Source: CAWKDG01 sp963848355
GTDB lineage: Bacteria; Actinomycetota; Acidimicrobiia; Acidimicrobiales; UBA8190
Direction: 5' to 3'
DNA: 64,000 nt
NCBI GenBank assembly: GCA_963848355.1
Contig: CAWKDG010000012.1
Location: forward strand, 1,798,001-1,862,000
Shown here: piece after piece, positions 42,442-50,956 of the stretch
Position numbering within the stretch: position 1 is the first letter of the stretch
Layout: every line of letters begins with the position of its first letter
Notes under the pieces: model-generated
What the model was told of the DNA's origin: nothing
The model's database searches: none
Seen by the model: only the letters and a program-made list of their open reading frames with translations
Program-made: the position numbers and the translations under genes

Positions 42442-43170
42442 ATGCCGTCGTCCCCCGCCGGCGGCCCGCCCTGGGTCGTCGTCCAGCACACCGCCACCGA
42501 GGGTGCGGGGCTCCTGGCCGGCGTCTTCGACGAGGCCGGGGTGGACTCCACCGTCGTCCGCCTCGACCTCGGTCACCGCCTCCCGGAGCCGGCGGCCGCC
42601 GCCGGCGTCGTGGTCATGGGCGGCCCCATGGGCGTCCACGACACGGCCGACTTCCCGTGGCTCGAACCCGAACAGCAGTGGTTGGCGCAGGCCGTCGACG
42701 CCGGGCTGCCCGTCCTCGGCGTCTGCCTCGGATCGCAGCTCCTGGCGGCCGCCCTGGGGGCGGAGGTCACCACCGGTGACGCGCCCGAGATCGGCATCGG
42801 CCGCGTCGTTCTCGACCCCGAAGGCCGTCTCGACCCCGTCCTCGGACCCGAGGGCGACAGCCTCCCCGTCGTCCACTGGCACGGCGACACCTTCGCTGTC
42901 CCGGCCGGCGCCGTGCGCCTGGCCTCGAGCGACCGCTACGAGAACCAGGCCTTCCGCTACGGCGACCGCGTCTACGGCCTGCAGTTCCACCTCGAGGTGG
43001 ACGACGAGGTGGCGGCGGCCTGGGCCCCCGACCTCCCCGCCGGCATCACGCTCGACGGTCCCGAGCGCGGCGCCGTCGAGGTGACCGGTCGCCGCGTCTT
43101 CTCCCGCTTCCTCGAGCTCGGATCAGCGGTGACGCCGCCGGCGCTGACCGACCACCGCGCCGCTCCCTGA
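42442..43170 (+). CDS. Class I glutamine amidotransferase-like protein
   Basis: A 242-residue stand-alone amidotransferase domain with the nucleophile Cys in GVCLGSQLLA (about residues 93-102) and the His in GLQFHLEV. It could release ammonia from glutamine for an unknown partner, or hydrolyse gamma-glutamyl compounds. It follows the PIG-L gene by 14 bp and may share its transcript. Start ATG 42442. Confidence 0.82.
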   Translation: MPSSPAGGPPWVVVQHTATEGAGLLAGVFDEAGVDSTVVRLDLGHRLPEPAAAAGVVVMGGPMGVHDTADFPWLEPEQQWLAQAVDAGLPVLGVCLGSQLLAAALGAEVTTGDAPEIGIGRVVLDPEGRLDPVLGPEGDSLPVVHWHGDTFAVPAGAVRLASSDRYENQAFRYGDRVYGLQFHLEVDDEVAAAWAPDLPAGITLDGPERGAVEVTGRRVFSRFLELGSAVTPPALTDHRAAP

Positions 43171-43198
43171 CGTCCCGGCCCGAGGAGCCTCAGGGGAA

Positions 43199-43216
43199 TA
43201 GAGTCGAAAGTCTCTA
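43199..43216. promoter_or_regulatory. Candidate TetR operator upstream of the efflux gene
   Basis: TAGAG-N8-CTCTA (43199-43216) is a perfect 5-bp inverted repeat in an AT-rich block unlike its surroundings. TACTAT (43215-43220), a possible -10 box, overlaps it. It lies about 60 bp before the MFS start, and the TetR gene is at the end of the same operon, so autoregulation is plausible. Confidence 0.4.
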
Positions 43217-43276
43217 CTATTTGAGAGTCACTGTCAGTTAGGGTGGTCGCCGGAACCCCCGACAGAGGTGCTGACG

Positions 43277-44830
43277 ATGGCGATCACGGCAATGGGAGCA
43301 CGAAGGTGGTGGGCGCTCGGCGCCGTCATGCTCGCGGTGCTGGCCGTCGGTATGGACCTCACGGTCCTCAGTGTCGCCCTCCCGACCCTCGCCGGTGCCC
43401 TCAAGGCGTCGGAGTCCGACCTCCAGTGGTTTTCATCGGGCTACGCCCTGGTGCTCGCCGCCGCGATGTTGCCGGCGGGACTCTTGGGCGACCGTTACGG
43501 CCGCAAGAAGGTCATGCTCTGCTCGCTGGCACTGTTCGCCGTCGGCTCGCTGGCGTGCGCCTACGCCCGCACGCCGGCGGAGTTCATCGGCGCTCGGATC
43601 CTCCTGGGCTTCGCCGGTGCGGGACTCGTCGTGATGGCCGTTTCCGCCCTTGCCGTGCTCTTCTCCGATGAGGAGCGACCGAAGGCGGTCGGCATCTGGG
43701 CGGCCGCCAACATGATCGCCTTCCCGATCGGTCCGATCCTCGGCGGCTGGCTGCTCTCGCACGACTGGTGGGGATGGGTGTTCCTGATGAACGTACCGGT
43801 CGCCACCCTCGGCTTCCTCGCCGTGGTCGTCCTCGTGCCGGAATCGGCCTCTGCGCAGCGCCCCGGCATCGATACGGTAGGGATCGTGAGCTCCAGTGGC
43901 GGCCTTGTGGGCGTGACCTACGGTTTCATCGAGGCCGGTCAGCACGGGTGGGGTTCGACGACTGCGGTCACTTTGATTCTCATCGGTCTGGCGCTGCTCG
44001 TGTCGTTCTTCTTCTGGGAGCGCTTCCTCGGGGGCCGTCCCGGTGGCCAGGCCCTCGTCGATCTGAGCCTCTTTCGCTCCGCTTCTTTCACCTGGGGGGT
44101 CATTCTCTTCGCGGTGCTCACGCTCGCCTTGATCGGCTTGCTCTTCACCATGCCCCAGTACTTCCAGGGTGTGATGGGCACCAGTCCCGAAGGATCAGGA
44201 GTCCGACTACTGCCGGTCGTGGGCGGAATGCTCGTCGGTTTGCTCCCCGCCGCGCGCATCGCCAAAGCGATCGGCGCCAAGCTTGCCGTCGCCGCCGGCT
44301 TTCTCGTGATCGGTATCGGTCTCGGGATAGGGTCCACCGCCACGCTGTCCTCGGGCGAGGGTTTCATGGCGACGTGGATGGTGATCGCCGGGGTCGGTAC
44401 GGGACTCACCATGGCCACGGCCGCCTCCACCGCTTTGGCCGAACTCTCCAAAGAGCGGGCCGGAGTGGGCTCGGGGGTTCTCCAGGCGCTCAAGAACACC
44501 GGCGCGCCACTGGGGAGCGCCATTCTGGGGAGCGCGCTCATCTCGGCGTACGTGAGCCGGCTCCATCTCGCCGGGCTGGCGCCGGTCGCCGCGCACGCCG
44601 TGCGCCAGAGCATCTTCGGAGGTGTCTTCGTCGCGCAGGCCCTTCACTCGCCGACGCTGCTCCGCTCGGTGCGCGCCGCCTTCGTCCATGGAACCGACGT
44701 CGCCCTCCTGGTGTCGATGGGCTTCGCTCTCGTCGGTCTCGTCCTCTCGTTGATCTTCCTACCGGCGCGTGCCCGGGCTCCGATGGAAGTGGAGGAGGAA
44801 CTGCCCGGAGGTGAACGCATTGCCGTCTGA
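43277..44830 (+). CDS. MFS transporter, DHA2 family (14 helices), drug efflux type
   Basis: A 517-residue transporter with about 14 membrane segments. Motif A-like LLGDRYGRKK (about residues 70-79), motif B RILLGFAGAG and motif D1-like MDLTVLSVALPTL are typical of the DHA2 drug:H+ antiporters. It probably exports a toxic compound using proton flow. ATG 43277 has AGAGGTG 6 bp upstream; an in-frame GTG at 43268 lies inside that site. The TetR gene overlaps its end. Confidence 0.9.
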   Translation: MAITAMGARRWWALGAVMLAVLAVGMDLTVLSVALPTLAGALKASESDLQWFSSGYALVLAAAMLPAGLLGDRYGRKKVMLCSLALFAVGSLACAYARTPAEFIGARILLGFAGAGLVVMAVSALAVLFSDEERPKAVGIWAAANMIAFPIGPILGGWLLSHDWWGWVFLMNVPVATLGFLAVVVLVPESASAQRPGIDTVGIVSSSGGLVGVTYGFIEAGQHGWGSTTAVTLILIGLALLVSFFFWERFLGGRPGGQALVDLSLFRSASFTWGVILFAVLTLALIGLLFTMPQYFQGVMGTSPEGSGVRLLPVVGGMLVGLLPAARIAKAIGAKLAVAAGFLVIGIGLGIGSTATLSSGEGFMATWMVIAGVGTGLTMATAASTALAELSKERAGVGSGVLQALKNTGAPLGSAILGSALISAYVSRLHLAGLAPVAAHAVRQSIFGGVFVAQALHSPTLLRSVRAAFVHGTDVALLVSMGFALVGLVLSLIFLPARARAPMEVEEELPGGERIAV

Positions 44831-45419
44831 GATCAGACCCGCTGTCGGCCTCAGAGAACGCAAGAAGGCCAAGACCCGCGCCGCCATCCAGCACGAGGCC
44901 CTCCGTCTGTTCCGCGAGCAGGGATATGTGGCCACCACCGTCGAACAGATCGCCGACGCCGTCGAGATCTCGCCCTCGACGTTCTTTCGGTACTTCGCGG
45001 CCAAGGAGGACCTCGTCCTCACCGACGACTACGACCCGCTCATCAACGAGGCCTTCCGTCGACAACCGGTCGAGTACGGACCGATCCAGGCCGTGCGCAG
45101 TGGCCTACGATCGGTCTTCGAAGGGCTCAGCGAAGAGGAGTTGGCCGACATGCGCGACCGGGCCGAATTGGCCCTCGCCGTGCCCGAGCTGCGTGCCGGG
45201 ATGCTCGATCAGTTCGCCCAGATCATGCGCCAGATCACCGACGTGGTCGCGGCGCGGGTCGGGCGGGGCCCCGACGACTTTGCCGTGAGCACTCTGGCCG
45301 GGGCGATCCTGGGGGTGATGATCTCGGCGGAGTTCTACTGGGTCGAGCATCCGGGGGCCGACCTCGTGGCGTTGCTCGACGACGCACTCGCGCATCTCGA
45401 GTCCGGACTTGCGCTTTGA
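44811..45419 (+). CDS. TetR family transcriptional regulator of the adjacent efflux pump
   Basis: About 202 residues. The N-terminal HTH runs from RERKKAKTRAAIQHEALRLF to VEISPSTFFRYFAAKEDLV (about residues 15-62); SPSTFFRYF is typical of TetR proteins linked to MFS pumps. It overlaps the transporter gene by 20 bp, so both are made together, and it probably represses the operon. The start is either GTG 44811 or TTG 44820; the latter has GGAGG at an ideal distance. Confidence 0.88.
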   Translation: MNALPSEIRPAVGLRERKKAKTRAAIQHEALRLFREQGYVATTVEQIADAVEISPSTFFRYFAAKEDLVLTDDYDPLINEAFRRQPVEYGPIQAVRSGLRSVFEGLSEEELADMRDRAELALAVPELRAGMLDQFAQIMRQITDVVAARVGRGPDDFAVSTLAGAILGVMISAEFYWVEHPGADLVALLDDALAHLESGLAL

Positions 45420-45586
45420 CGGCCCCCCGGGGCGATATCCCGCGTCCACCCTTCGGTGCGACAGGCGGATCATGAGCGATTCCCGCCATGATGGGGCGCC
45501 GCTCGTTCGCCGGTGACGTCCTCCGGCGCAAAGGCCCGGGCGGCGTCGGAGGCCCCGGCCTGCGGCCCGGTCGACAGGAGGGTGGG

Positions 45587-46381
45587 ATGCCAGTTCTGAC
45601 GTGGGTCGGTCAGCACCGGCTGTGGGTGGTCGGTATCGGGGTCACCGTCTTCGTGGCGCTGGCCGCGGTGGGATTCTGGTTCTTCGTCGTGCGCACTCCC
45701 GCCACGTCGCTCGATCTCCGCCAGGCGCTGCGCCTGTACCGACAGAACCAGGGATCGGGGCGGGCGCGCGCCGGCCTTCCCCCGTCGGGGGTGTACCGGT
45801 ACCGGACGTCGGGGGGCGAGCAGTTGAGCATGGGAGGCATCAGTCGGGCCTTCCCCGCTTCGACCCAAATGATCGTGACCGAGGCTCGGTGCGCCACCTT
45901 GCGATGGGAGCCGCTGCTCCAGCACATGGAGGGTCTGGTCGAGTGTCCACAGACCGACGGGGCGCTCACCATCACGTCCGCCCTGTCCTACGAGCAGATC
46001 GCCGGGACGACGACGACGAGCGTCATCCACTGCCCGGCCCGGACGTACTTCGTCCCGCCCCACCCGGCGATCGGCGAACGGTGGCGCACGACGTGCCACT
46101 CGCCGGGGCAGAACGTCGTCTTCTCCGGCCTGGTCGTCGCCGCGGCGTCGGTGGACGTCGGCGGACAGACGATTCCGGCGCTGCACACCCGCGTCACCCT
46201 CTCGTTCTCCGGCTCCGCCACCGGGACCAACCCCAACGACTACTGGGTGTCGCTCCGTGACGGGCTCATCCTCCGCCAGCGCGAGACGGTCGACGTCCGG
46301 CAGACGGCGGGCCCGCTCGGGTCGGTGCGCTACACGGAGCACATGGCGATCACCCTGGCGTCGACGGCGCCCGTCCGCTGA
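45587..46381 (+). CDS. Uncharacterised membrane-anchored protein
   Basis: A 264-residue protein with one N-terminal membrane helix (about residues 12-33) and an extracytoplasmic domain of about 225 residues rich in beta-forming Thr/Ser/Val. It has four cysteines (in EARCATL, LVECPQ, VIHCPA and RTTCHS) that could form two disulfides outside the membrane. I do not recognise the family. ATG 45587 has AGGAGGG just upstream; an earlier frame from 45488 is Gly/Arg-rich and unlikely. It ends 11 bp before menC. Confidence 0.65.
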   Translation: MPVLTWVGQHRLWVVGIGVTVFVALAAVGFWFFVVRTPATSLDLRQALRLYRQNQGSGRARAGLPPSGVYRYRTSGGEQLSMGGISRAFPASTQMIVTEARCATLRWEPLLQHMEGLVECPQTDGALTITSALSYEQIAGTTTTSVIHCPARTYFVPPHPAIGERWRTTCHSPGQNVVFSGLVVAAASVDVGGQTIPALHTRVTLSFSGSATGTNPNDYWVSLRDGLILRQRETVDVRQTAGPLGSVRYTEHMAITLASTAPVR

Positions 46382-46392
46382 CCGCGCCCCGG

Positions 46393-47274
46393 GTGTCGGC
46401 GCCGACGCGCCGCTGGCACATCCGGGTCCCGTTCCGCCATCCGTGGCAGGGCCTGACCCACCGCGAGGCCGTCATCATCGGTGGCCCCGTCGGCTTCGGG
46501 GAGGTGTCGCCCCTGCCCGGGTTCCCCTGCGACCCCGACCTGTGCGCGCGCAGCGCCGACGAGGCCGCCCGGATCGGGTGGCCGTCCCCCGTCCGCCATC
46601 GGGTTCCCGTCAACGCCGTCATCGCGCCGGTCTCGGCCGACGACGCCGTCGTCCTCGCCCTCGACGCCACCCGTCAGGGGATCACCTGCCTGAAGATCAA
46701 GGTCGGCGTGGGCGACGATCTCTCCCGGGTCTCCGCCGTCCGCAACGCCGTCGGCCCCGGCGTCAAGATCCGGGTCGACGCCAACGGCGCGTGGGACCTG
46801 GACACGGCCCGCCGCCGTCTCGAGGCCCTGGCCCGCTACGACGTGGAGCTGGCCGAGCAGCCGGTGGCGTCGCTCGAGGACCTGGCCCGTCTGCGCCGCC
46901 TCGTCGCCGTCCCGCTGGCGGCCGACGAGGCGGTGCGCGACCTCGCCGACGCGCGCCGTCTCGTCCGCCTGAAGGCGGCCGACGCGTTGGTGGTGAAGGT
47001 CCAACCGCTCGGCGGGGTGCGGGCGGCGATGGCCGTGGTCGAGGCGGTCGGACTCCCCGTCGTCGTGACCTCGATGCTCGAGACCTCGGTCGGTCTGGCC
47101 GCCGGTCTGGCCCTGGCGGCGGCGCTGCCCGATCTGCCCTTCGCCTGCGGACTGGCCACCGCCGCCCTGCTCGCCGCCGACGTGACGGTGGAGCCGCTCG
47201 TGGCGCGGGGCGGGGTGCTCGACGTCCGCCCCGTCGTCCCCGACGAGGCCCTCCTCGAGCGCTATTCGGTGTAA
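46393..47274 (+). CDS. menC: o-Succinylbenzoate synthase
   Basis: A 293-residue enolase-superfamily enzyme with the catalytic KIKVG lysine, metal ligands in RVDANGAWD, AEQPV and ADEAV, and the second lysine in KVQPLGG. It dehydrates SHCHC to o-succinylbenzoate in menaquinone synthesis. It starts the men cluster, with GTG at 46393. Its end overlaps the tail of menE by 13 bp. Confidence 0.9.
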   Translation: MSAPTRRWHIRVPFRHPWQGLTHREAVIIGGPVGFGEVSPLPGFPCDPDLCARSADEAARIGWPSPVRHRVPVNAVIAPVSADDAVVLALDATRQGITCLKIKVGVGDDLSRVSAVRNAVGPGVKIRVDANGAWDLDTARRRLEALARYDVELAEQPVASLEDLARLRRLVAVPLAADEAVRDLADARRLVRLKAADALVVKVQPLGGVRAAMAVVEAVGLPVVVTSMLETSVGLAAGLALAAALPDLPFACGLATAALLAADVTVEPLVARGGVLDVRPVVPDEALLERYSV

Positions 47275-48410
47275 CCGGACAGGCGGTGGCGGGCCAGCTT
47301 CCCGAGGGCGGTGCGCGGGAGCGCGGCGACCAACGTCAGTCGCCGGGGCGCGGCGTAGGACGGGAGTTGCCCGGCCACCCAGGCGCGGAGCGTCGCCAGC
47401 GTCGGCGGGCGCGACGCGTCGGCGGGGACCACCCACGCCACCACCCGCTGACCCCACTGCGGGTCCGGCTCCCCGGCGACGGCCACGTCGGCCACGTCGG
47501 GATGGGCGCCGAGGACCGACTCCACGGCATGGGGCCAGACGTTCTCGCCCCCGGTGATGATCATGTCGGCCCGCCGTCCCACGACGGTCAGTCGTCCGCC
47601 GGCGTCGACGGCGCCGGCGTCCCCCGTCGGGAGCCAGCCGTCGTCGGTCCTCGGGTCGTCGCCGTCGCGGTAGCAGCGCAGGAGCATGGGCCCGCGCACG
47701 TGCACCTCGCCGTCGACGATCCGCACCTCGACGCCGCCGAGGGGCACGCCGTCGTAGACGACCCCGCTGCCCGTCTCGGTCATGCCGTAGGTGGTGACGA
47801 CGTTGGCCGCGACGACGTCGTCGGGGGGAGGACCGCCGCCGAGGAGGACGGTACGGAAGAGCGAGGGGTCGATCCGCTGCAGGGCGGTGGCGACGAGGGA
47901 GACGAGGGTCGCCCCCCGGCGCGCCTCGGATTCCACGGCGGCGGCGTCGAACCCGTCGTGGACGGTCAGGGCCGTGCCGGTGGCGAGGGCGCGGGTGACC
48001 ACCGACAGCCCGCCGACGTGGGCCAGGGGCAGGCAGGCCAGCCAGCGGTCGGTGCCCCGGTCGACACCGAGGCGGGTCGAGGTGGCGACGGCCGAGGCCG
48101 CCACCGCCCCGTGGGTGAGGACCACACCCTTGGGCTCACCGGTCGAGCCGCTGCTGGCCACCACGAGGGCGTCGCCCGGTTCGACGGGCCGTCCCCCGGC
48201 CAGGCGGTGGCGCTCCCCGTCGGTGTCGACGAAGACGGCCGGGGCCAGACGGGCGAGGAGGCGGTCGATGGCGGGCCGGGGGAGGCGGGGATCCACGGGC
48301 AGGACGGCGTCGCCGGCGTCCCACGCTCCCTGCAGGCGGTCGGGGAAGCCGGGGTCGCCGTGGGCGGCGAGGGCGACGAGGCTGAGCACGCCCGCTACGG
48401 TACCCACCAT
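47262..48410 (-). CDS. menE: o-Succinylbenzoate-CoA ligase
   Basis: A 382-residue adenylating enzyme with SSGSTGEPKG (P-loop), TTYGMTETGSG, DGWLPTGDAG and the C-terminal lysine of GKLARHR. It activates o-succinylbenzoate to its CoA ester. The start is uncertain: ATG 48410 is used, with GTG 48407 or 48389 possible. It is short for the family because the N-terminal region is trimmed. It is divergent from menB, 33 bp apart. Confidence 0.88.
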   Translation of the reverse strand: MVGTVAGVLSLVALAAHGDPGFPDRLQGAWDAGDAVLPVDPRLPRPAIDRLLARLAPAVFVDTDGERHRLAGGRPVEPGDALVVASSGSTGEPKGVVLTHGAVAASAVATSTRLGVDRGTDRWLACLPLAHVGGLSVVTRALATGTALTVHDGFDAAAVESEARRGATLVSLVATALQRIDPSLFRTVLLGGGPPPDDVVAANVVTTYGMTETGSGVVYDGVPLGGVEVRIVDGEVHVRGPMLLRCYRDGDDPRTDDGWLPTGDAGAVDAGGRLTVVGRRADMIITGGENVWPHAVESVLGAHPDVADVAVAGEPDPQWGQRVVAWVVPADASRPPTLATLRAWVAGQLPSYAAPRRLTLVAALPRTALGKLARHRLSGYTE

Positions 48411-48443
48411 GATGCGAGTGACCACTCTCGGAGTCATCGGTTG

Positions 48444-49298
48444 ATGAACGACACGGGATCGACGAGCGACGCAGAGACAGGGCTTCCGGTCTGGCAGAGC
48501 TCGGGCGACTACGGCGACATCCGCTACGACTCGGCCGAGGGCATGGCCAAGATCACGATCTGCCGCCCCGAGGTGCGCAACGCCTTCCGCCCCAAGACGC
48601 TCTTCGAACTCTCCCACGCCTTCACACGGGCCCGCGACGACGCCTCGGTCGGCGTGATCATCCTCACCGGCGAGGGCCCCGACGCCTTCTGCTCGGGGGG
48701 CGACCAGAGGGTCAGGGGTGACGACGGCTACGTCGACGATGCCGGCGTCGGACGCCTGAACGTCCTCGACCTGCAGATCCAGATACGGCGGACACCCAAG
48801 CCGGTGGTCGCCATGGTGGCCGGCTACGCCATCGGGGGTGGCCACGTCCTGCACGTCGTCTGCGACCTCACCATCGCCGCCGACAACGCCCGCTTCGGCC
48901 AGACCGGTCCGCGGGTGGGCTCCTTCGACGCCGGCTACGGGTCGGGCCTCCTGGCCAGCATCGTGGGCCAGAAGAAGGCACGCGAGATCTGGTTCCTCTG
49001 TCGGCAGTACGACGCCGGCGAGGCCCTGGCCATGGGTCTCGTGAACACCGTGGTCCCCCTCGAGCGCCTGGAGGAGGAGACGGTGGCGTGGTGCCGGCAG
49101 ATGCTCGGCCACTCGCCCCTGGCGTTACGCATGATCAAGGCCGGCTGCAACGCGGCGGACGACGGGCTGGCCGGCATCCAGCAGCTGGCCGGCGACGCCA
49201 CCCTGCTCTACTACCAGTCGGCCGAGGCCCACGAAGGCCGTGAGGCGTATCTCGAGAAGCGCGTCCCCGACTTCGCCCAGTTCCCGCGCCGGCCCTAG
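48444..49298 (+). CDS. menB: 1,4-Dihydroxy-2-naphthoyl-CoA synthase
   Basis: A 284-residue crotonase-fold enzyme with the MenB hallmarks FCSGGDQ, GYAIGGGHVLH and GSFDAGYGS, which separate it from enoyl-CoA hydratases. It closes the second ring of menaquinone. The long open frame ahead of ATG 48444 is antisense to menE. menA follows after 4 bp. Confidence 0.94.
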   Translation: MNDTGSTSDAETGLPVWQSSGDYGDIRYDSAEGMAKITICRPEVRNAFRPKTLFELSHAFTRARDDASVGVIILTGEGPDAFCSGGDQRVRGDDGYVDDAGVGRLNVLDLQIQIRRTPKPVVAMVAGYAIGGGHVLHVVCDLTIAADNARFGQTGPRVGSFDAGYGSGLLASIVGQKKAREIWFLCRQYDAGEALAMGLVNTVVPLERLEEETVAWCRQMLGHSPLALRMIKAGCNAADDGLAGIQQLAGDATLLYYQSAEAHEGREAYLEKRVPDFAQFPRRP

Positions 49299-49302
49299 GG
49301 CC

Positions 49303-50175
49303 GTGGGGTCGACCGCCAACCGCTGGGTGGTCGGGGCCCGTCCCCGGACCCTGCCGGCGGCGGTGGCCCCCGTCCTCGTGGGCACGGCGGTGGCCGGCGG
49401 TGCCGGCCCCGTCTGGGTGTGGCGGGCGGCCGCCGCGCTGGTGGTGGCCCTGGCCCTCCAGGTCGGGGTGAACTACGCCAATGACTACCAGGACGGGGTA
49501 CGGGGCACCGACCGCGACCGGGTGGGGCCGATCCGGCTGGTGGCCACCGGCCTGGCCTCGCCCGTGGCCGTCAAGCGGGCGGCCATCGGCTGCCTGGCCC
49601 TGGCCGCCGTGGCAGGCCTGGCCCTCGCCGCCGCCGTGCAGCCGTGGCTGATCGCCGTCGGCGTCGCCTGCCTGACCGCCGCCTGGGCCTACACGGGCGG
49701 TCCCCGCCCCTACGGCTACGCCGGCTTCGGCGAGCTCTTCGTCTTCGTCTTCTTCGGTCTCGTCGCCGTCACCGGCTCCGCTTACGTCGAGGAGGGCCAC
49801 CTGTCGGCCCTGGCCGTGGGCGCCGCCGTCCCCGTCGGCCTCCTCGCCACCGCGCTCCTCGTGGTCAACAACCTGCGGGACCGGACCGGGGACACCGCCG
49901 CCGGCAAGCGCACCCTGGCCGTCCGGCTGGGCGACCGCGCCACCCGTCTCCTCTACGCCACCCTGATCGTCGTGGCCCTGGCCTGGTCGGTGGGCCTGGC
50001 GGCGGTGACTCCATGGGCGCTCCTGGCTCTGGTGGCCGTGCCCCTGGCCGTTCGACCCCTGCGCCGGGTTCTCACCGGAGCAAACGGGCGGGACCTCATC
50101 GTCGTCCTCGGTGAGACCGGACGGCTCCAACTGGTGTTCGCCGCGGCGCTGTCGGCCGGATTGTGGGCCCGGTGA
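49303..50175 (+). CDS. menA: 1,4-Dihydroxy-2-naphthoate polyprenyltransferase
   Basis: A 290-residue UbiA-family membrane enzyme with eight or nine helices. The first Asp-rich motif is NYANDYQDGVRGTD (about residues 58-71) and the second region is NNLRDRTGD. It attaches the isoprenoid chain to give demethylmenaquinone. The GTG at 49303 is 4 bp after menB, so the two are co-transcribed. It is tail-to-tail with menH with 5 bp between. Confidence 0.92.
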   Translation: MGSTANRWVVGARPRTLPAAVAPVLVGTAVAGGAGPVWVWRAAAALVVALALQVGVNYANDYQDGVRGTDRDRVGPIRLVATGLASPVAVKRAAIGCLALAAVAGLALAAAVQPWLIAVGVACLTAAWAYTGGPRPYGYAGFGELFVFVFFGLVAVTGSAYVEEGHLSALAVGAAVPVGLLATALLVVNNLRDRTGDTAAGKRTLAVRLGDRATRLLYATLIVVALAWSVGLAAVTPWALLALVAVPLAVRPLRRVLTGANGRDLIVVLGETGRLQLVFAAALSAGLWAR

Positions 50176-50180
50176 GCGCG

Positions 50181-50936
50181 TCAGAGAGCGTCGGTTCGTT
50201 CGAGAAAGGGTCGGACGGTGGCGAGAAAAGGACCGGGTGCTTCGAGATGGACGGCATGTCCGGCCCCGGGAACCACGGCCACCGACGCGTTCGTCCCGAT
50301 CAGGTCCACCATCGCTCCGGCGCGACGGGTGAAGACCTCGTCGTGGGCGCCGGTCACCGCCAGCACCGGCATGTCCAGCTCCGCCAGGCGCGCCCACAGC
50401 GGCTCCTGGGCTCCGGTTCCGGCCCGTCGAAGACTGGTGGCCAGACCCGCCTCGGTGTTCTCCATGCGGGCCTGCACCCCGGCGTTGTCCTCGCTGAGTC
50501 CGGCGAAGAGGGGTTGCGTCAGCCAGTTCCGGACGAACTCGGCCACGCCGACCCTCTCCACCTTGGACGCCAGCCACTCGTCGTCGAGTTGTCGGGCCCG
50601 ACGGGCGTCGGGGTCCTCGATGCCCGCCGTTCCACTGATCAGCACCAGCGCCCCCACCCGGTCGGGACGGGCCAGGGCCAGATGGAGACACAAACGGGCG
50701 CCCATCGAATAGCCGATGTAGGTGGCGTTGCCGCCGGCCTCACCGAGGAGCCGGGCCCCCTCGACCATGTCGGTGGCGAGCGCCGCCGAGCCACCGTGAC
50801 CGGGGGCGTCCACCCGGACCACCTCGTGATCGGCGGCCAGGTCAGCGCCCGCCGGACCCCACGACCGACCGGTCTGGGTGAAGCCGTGGACGAGGACGAG
50901 CCGGGGGCCGGCACCCTCGACCTCGACATGGAGCAC
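50181..50936 (-). CDS. menH: Alpha/beta hydrolase, probable SHCHC synthase
   Basis: A 251-residue alpha/beta hydrolase with LVHGFTQTGRSW, nucleophile Ser in GYSMGAR, an acidic residue in TGAHDEVF and the His in GAGHAVHLE. HGFTQTG and GYSMGAR are typical of MenH. It removes pyruvate from SEPHCHC. The GTG at 50936 is 20 bp from the menD start on the other strand, so the pair shares a promoter gap. Confidence 0.87.
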   Translation of the reverse strand: MLHVEVEGAGPRLVLVHGFTQTGRSWGPAGADLAADHEVVRVDAPGHGGSAALATDMVEGARLLGEAGGNATYIGYSMGARLCLHLALARPDRVGALVLISGTAGIEDPDARRARQLDDEWLASKVERVGVAEFVRNWLTQPLFAGLSEDNAGVQARMENTEAGLATSLRRAGTGAQEPLWARLAELDMPVLAVTGAHDEVFTRRAGAMVDLIGTNASVAVVPGAGHAVHLEAPGPFLATVRPFLERTDAL

Positions 50937-50956
50937 GGCACCATGGTGACACCGCC

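Noticed and set aside
46257..48443. Long open frame in front of menB
   Set aside because: It is an out-of-frame and antisense shadow of menC and menE; MenB homology begins at 48444.
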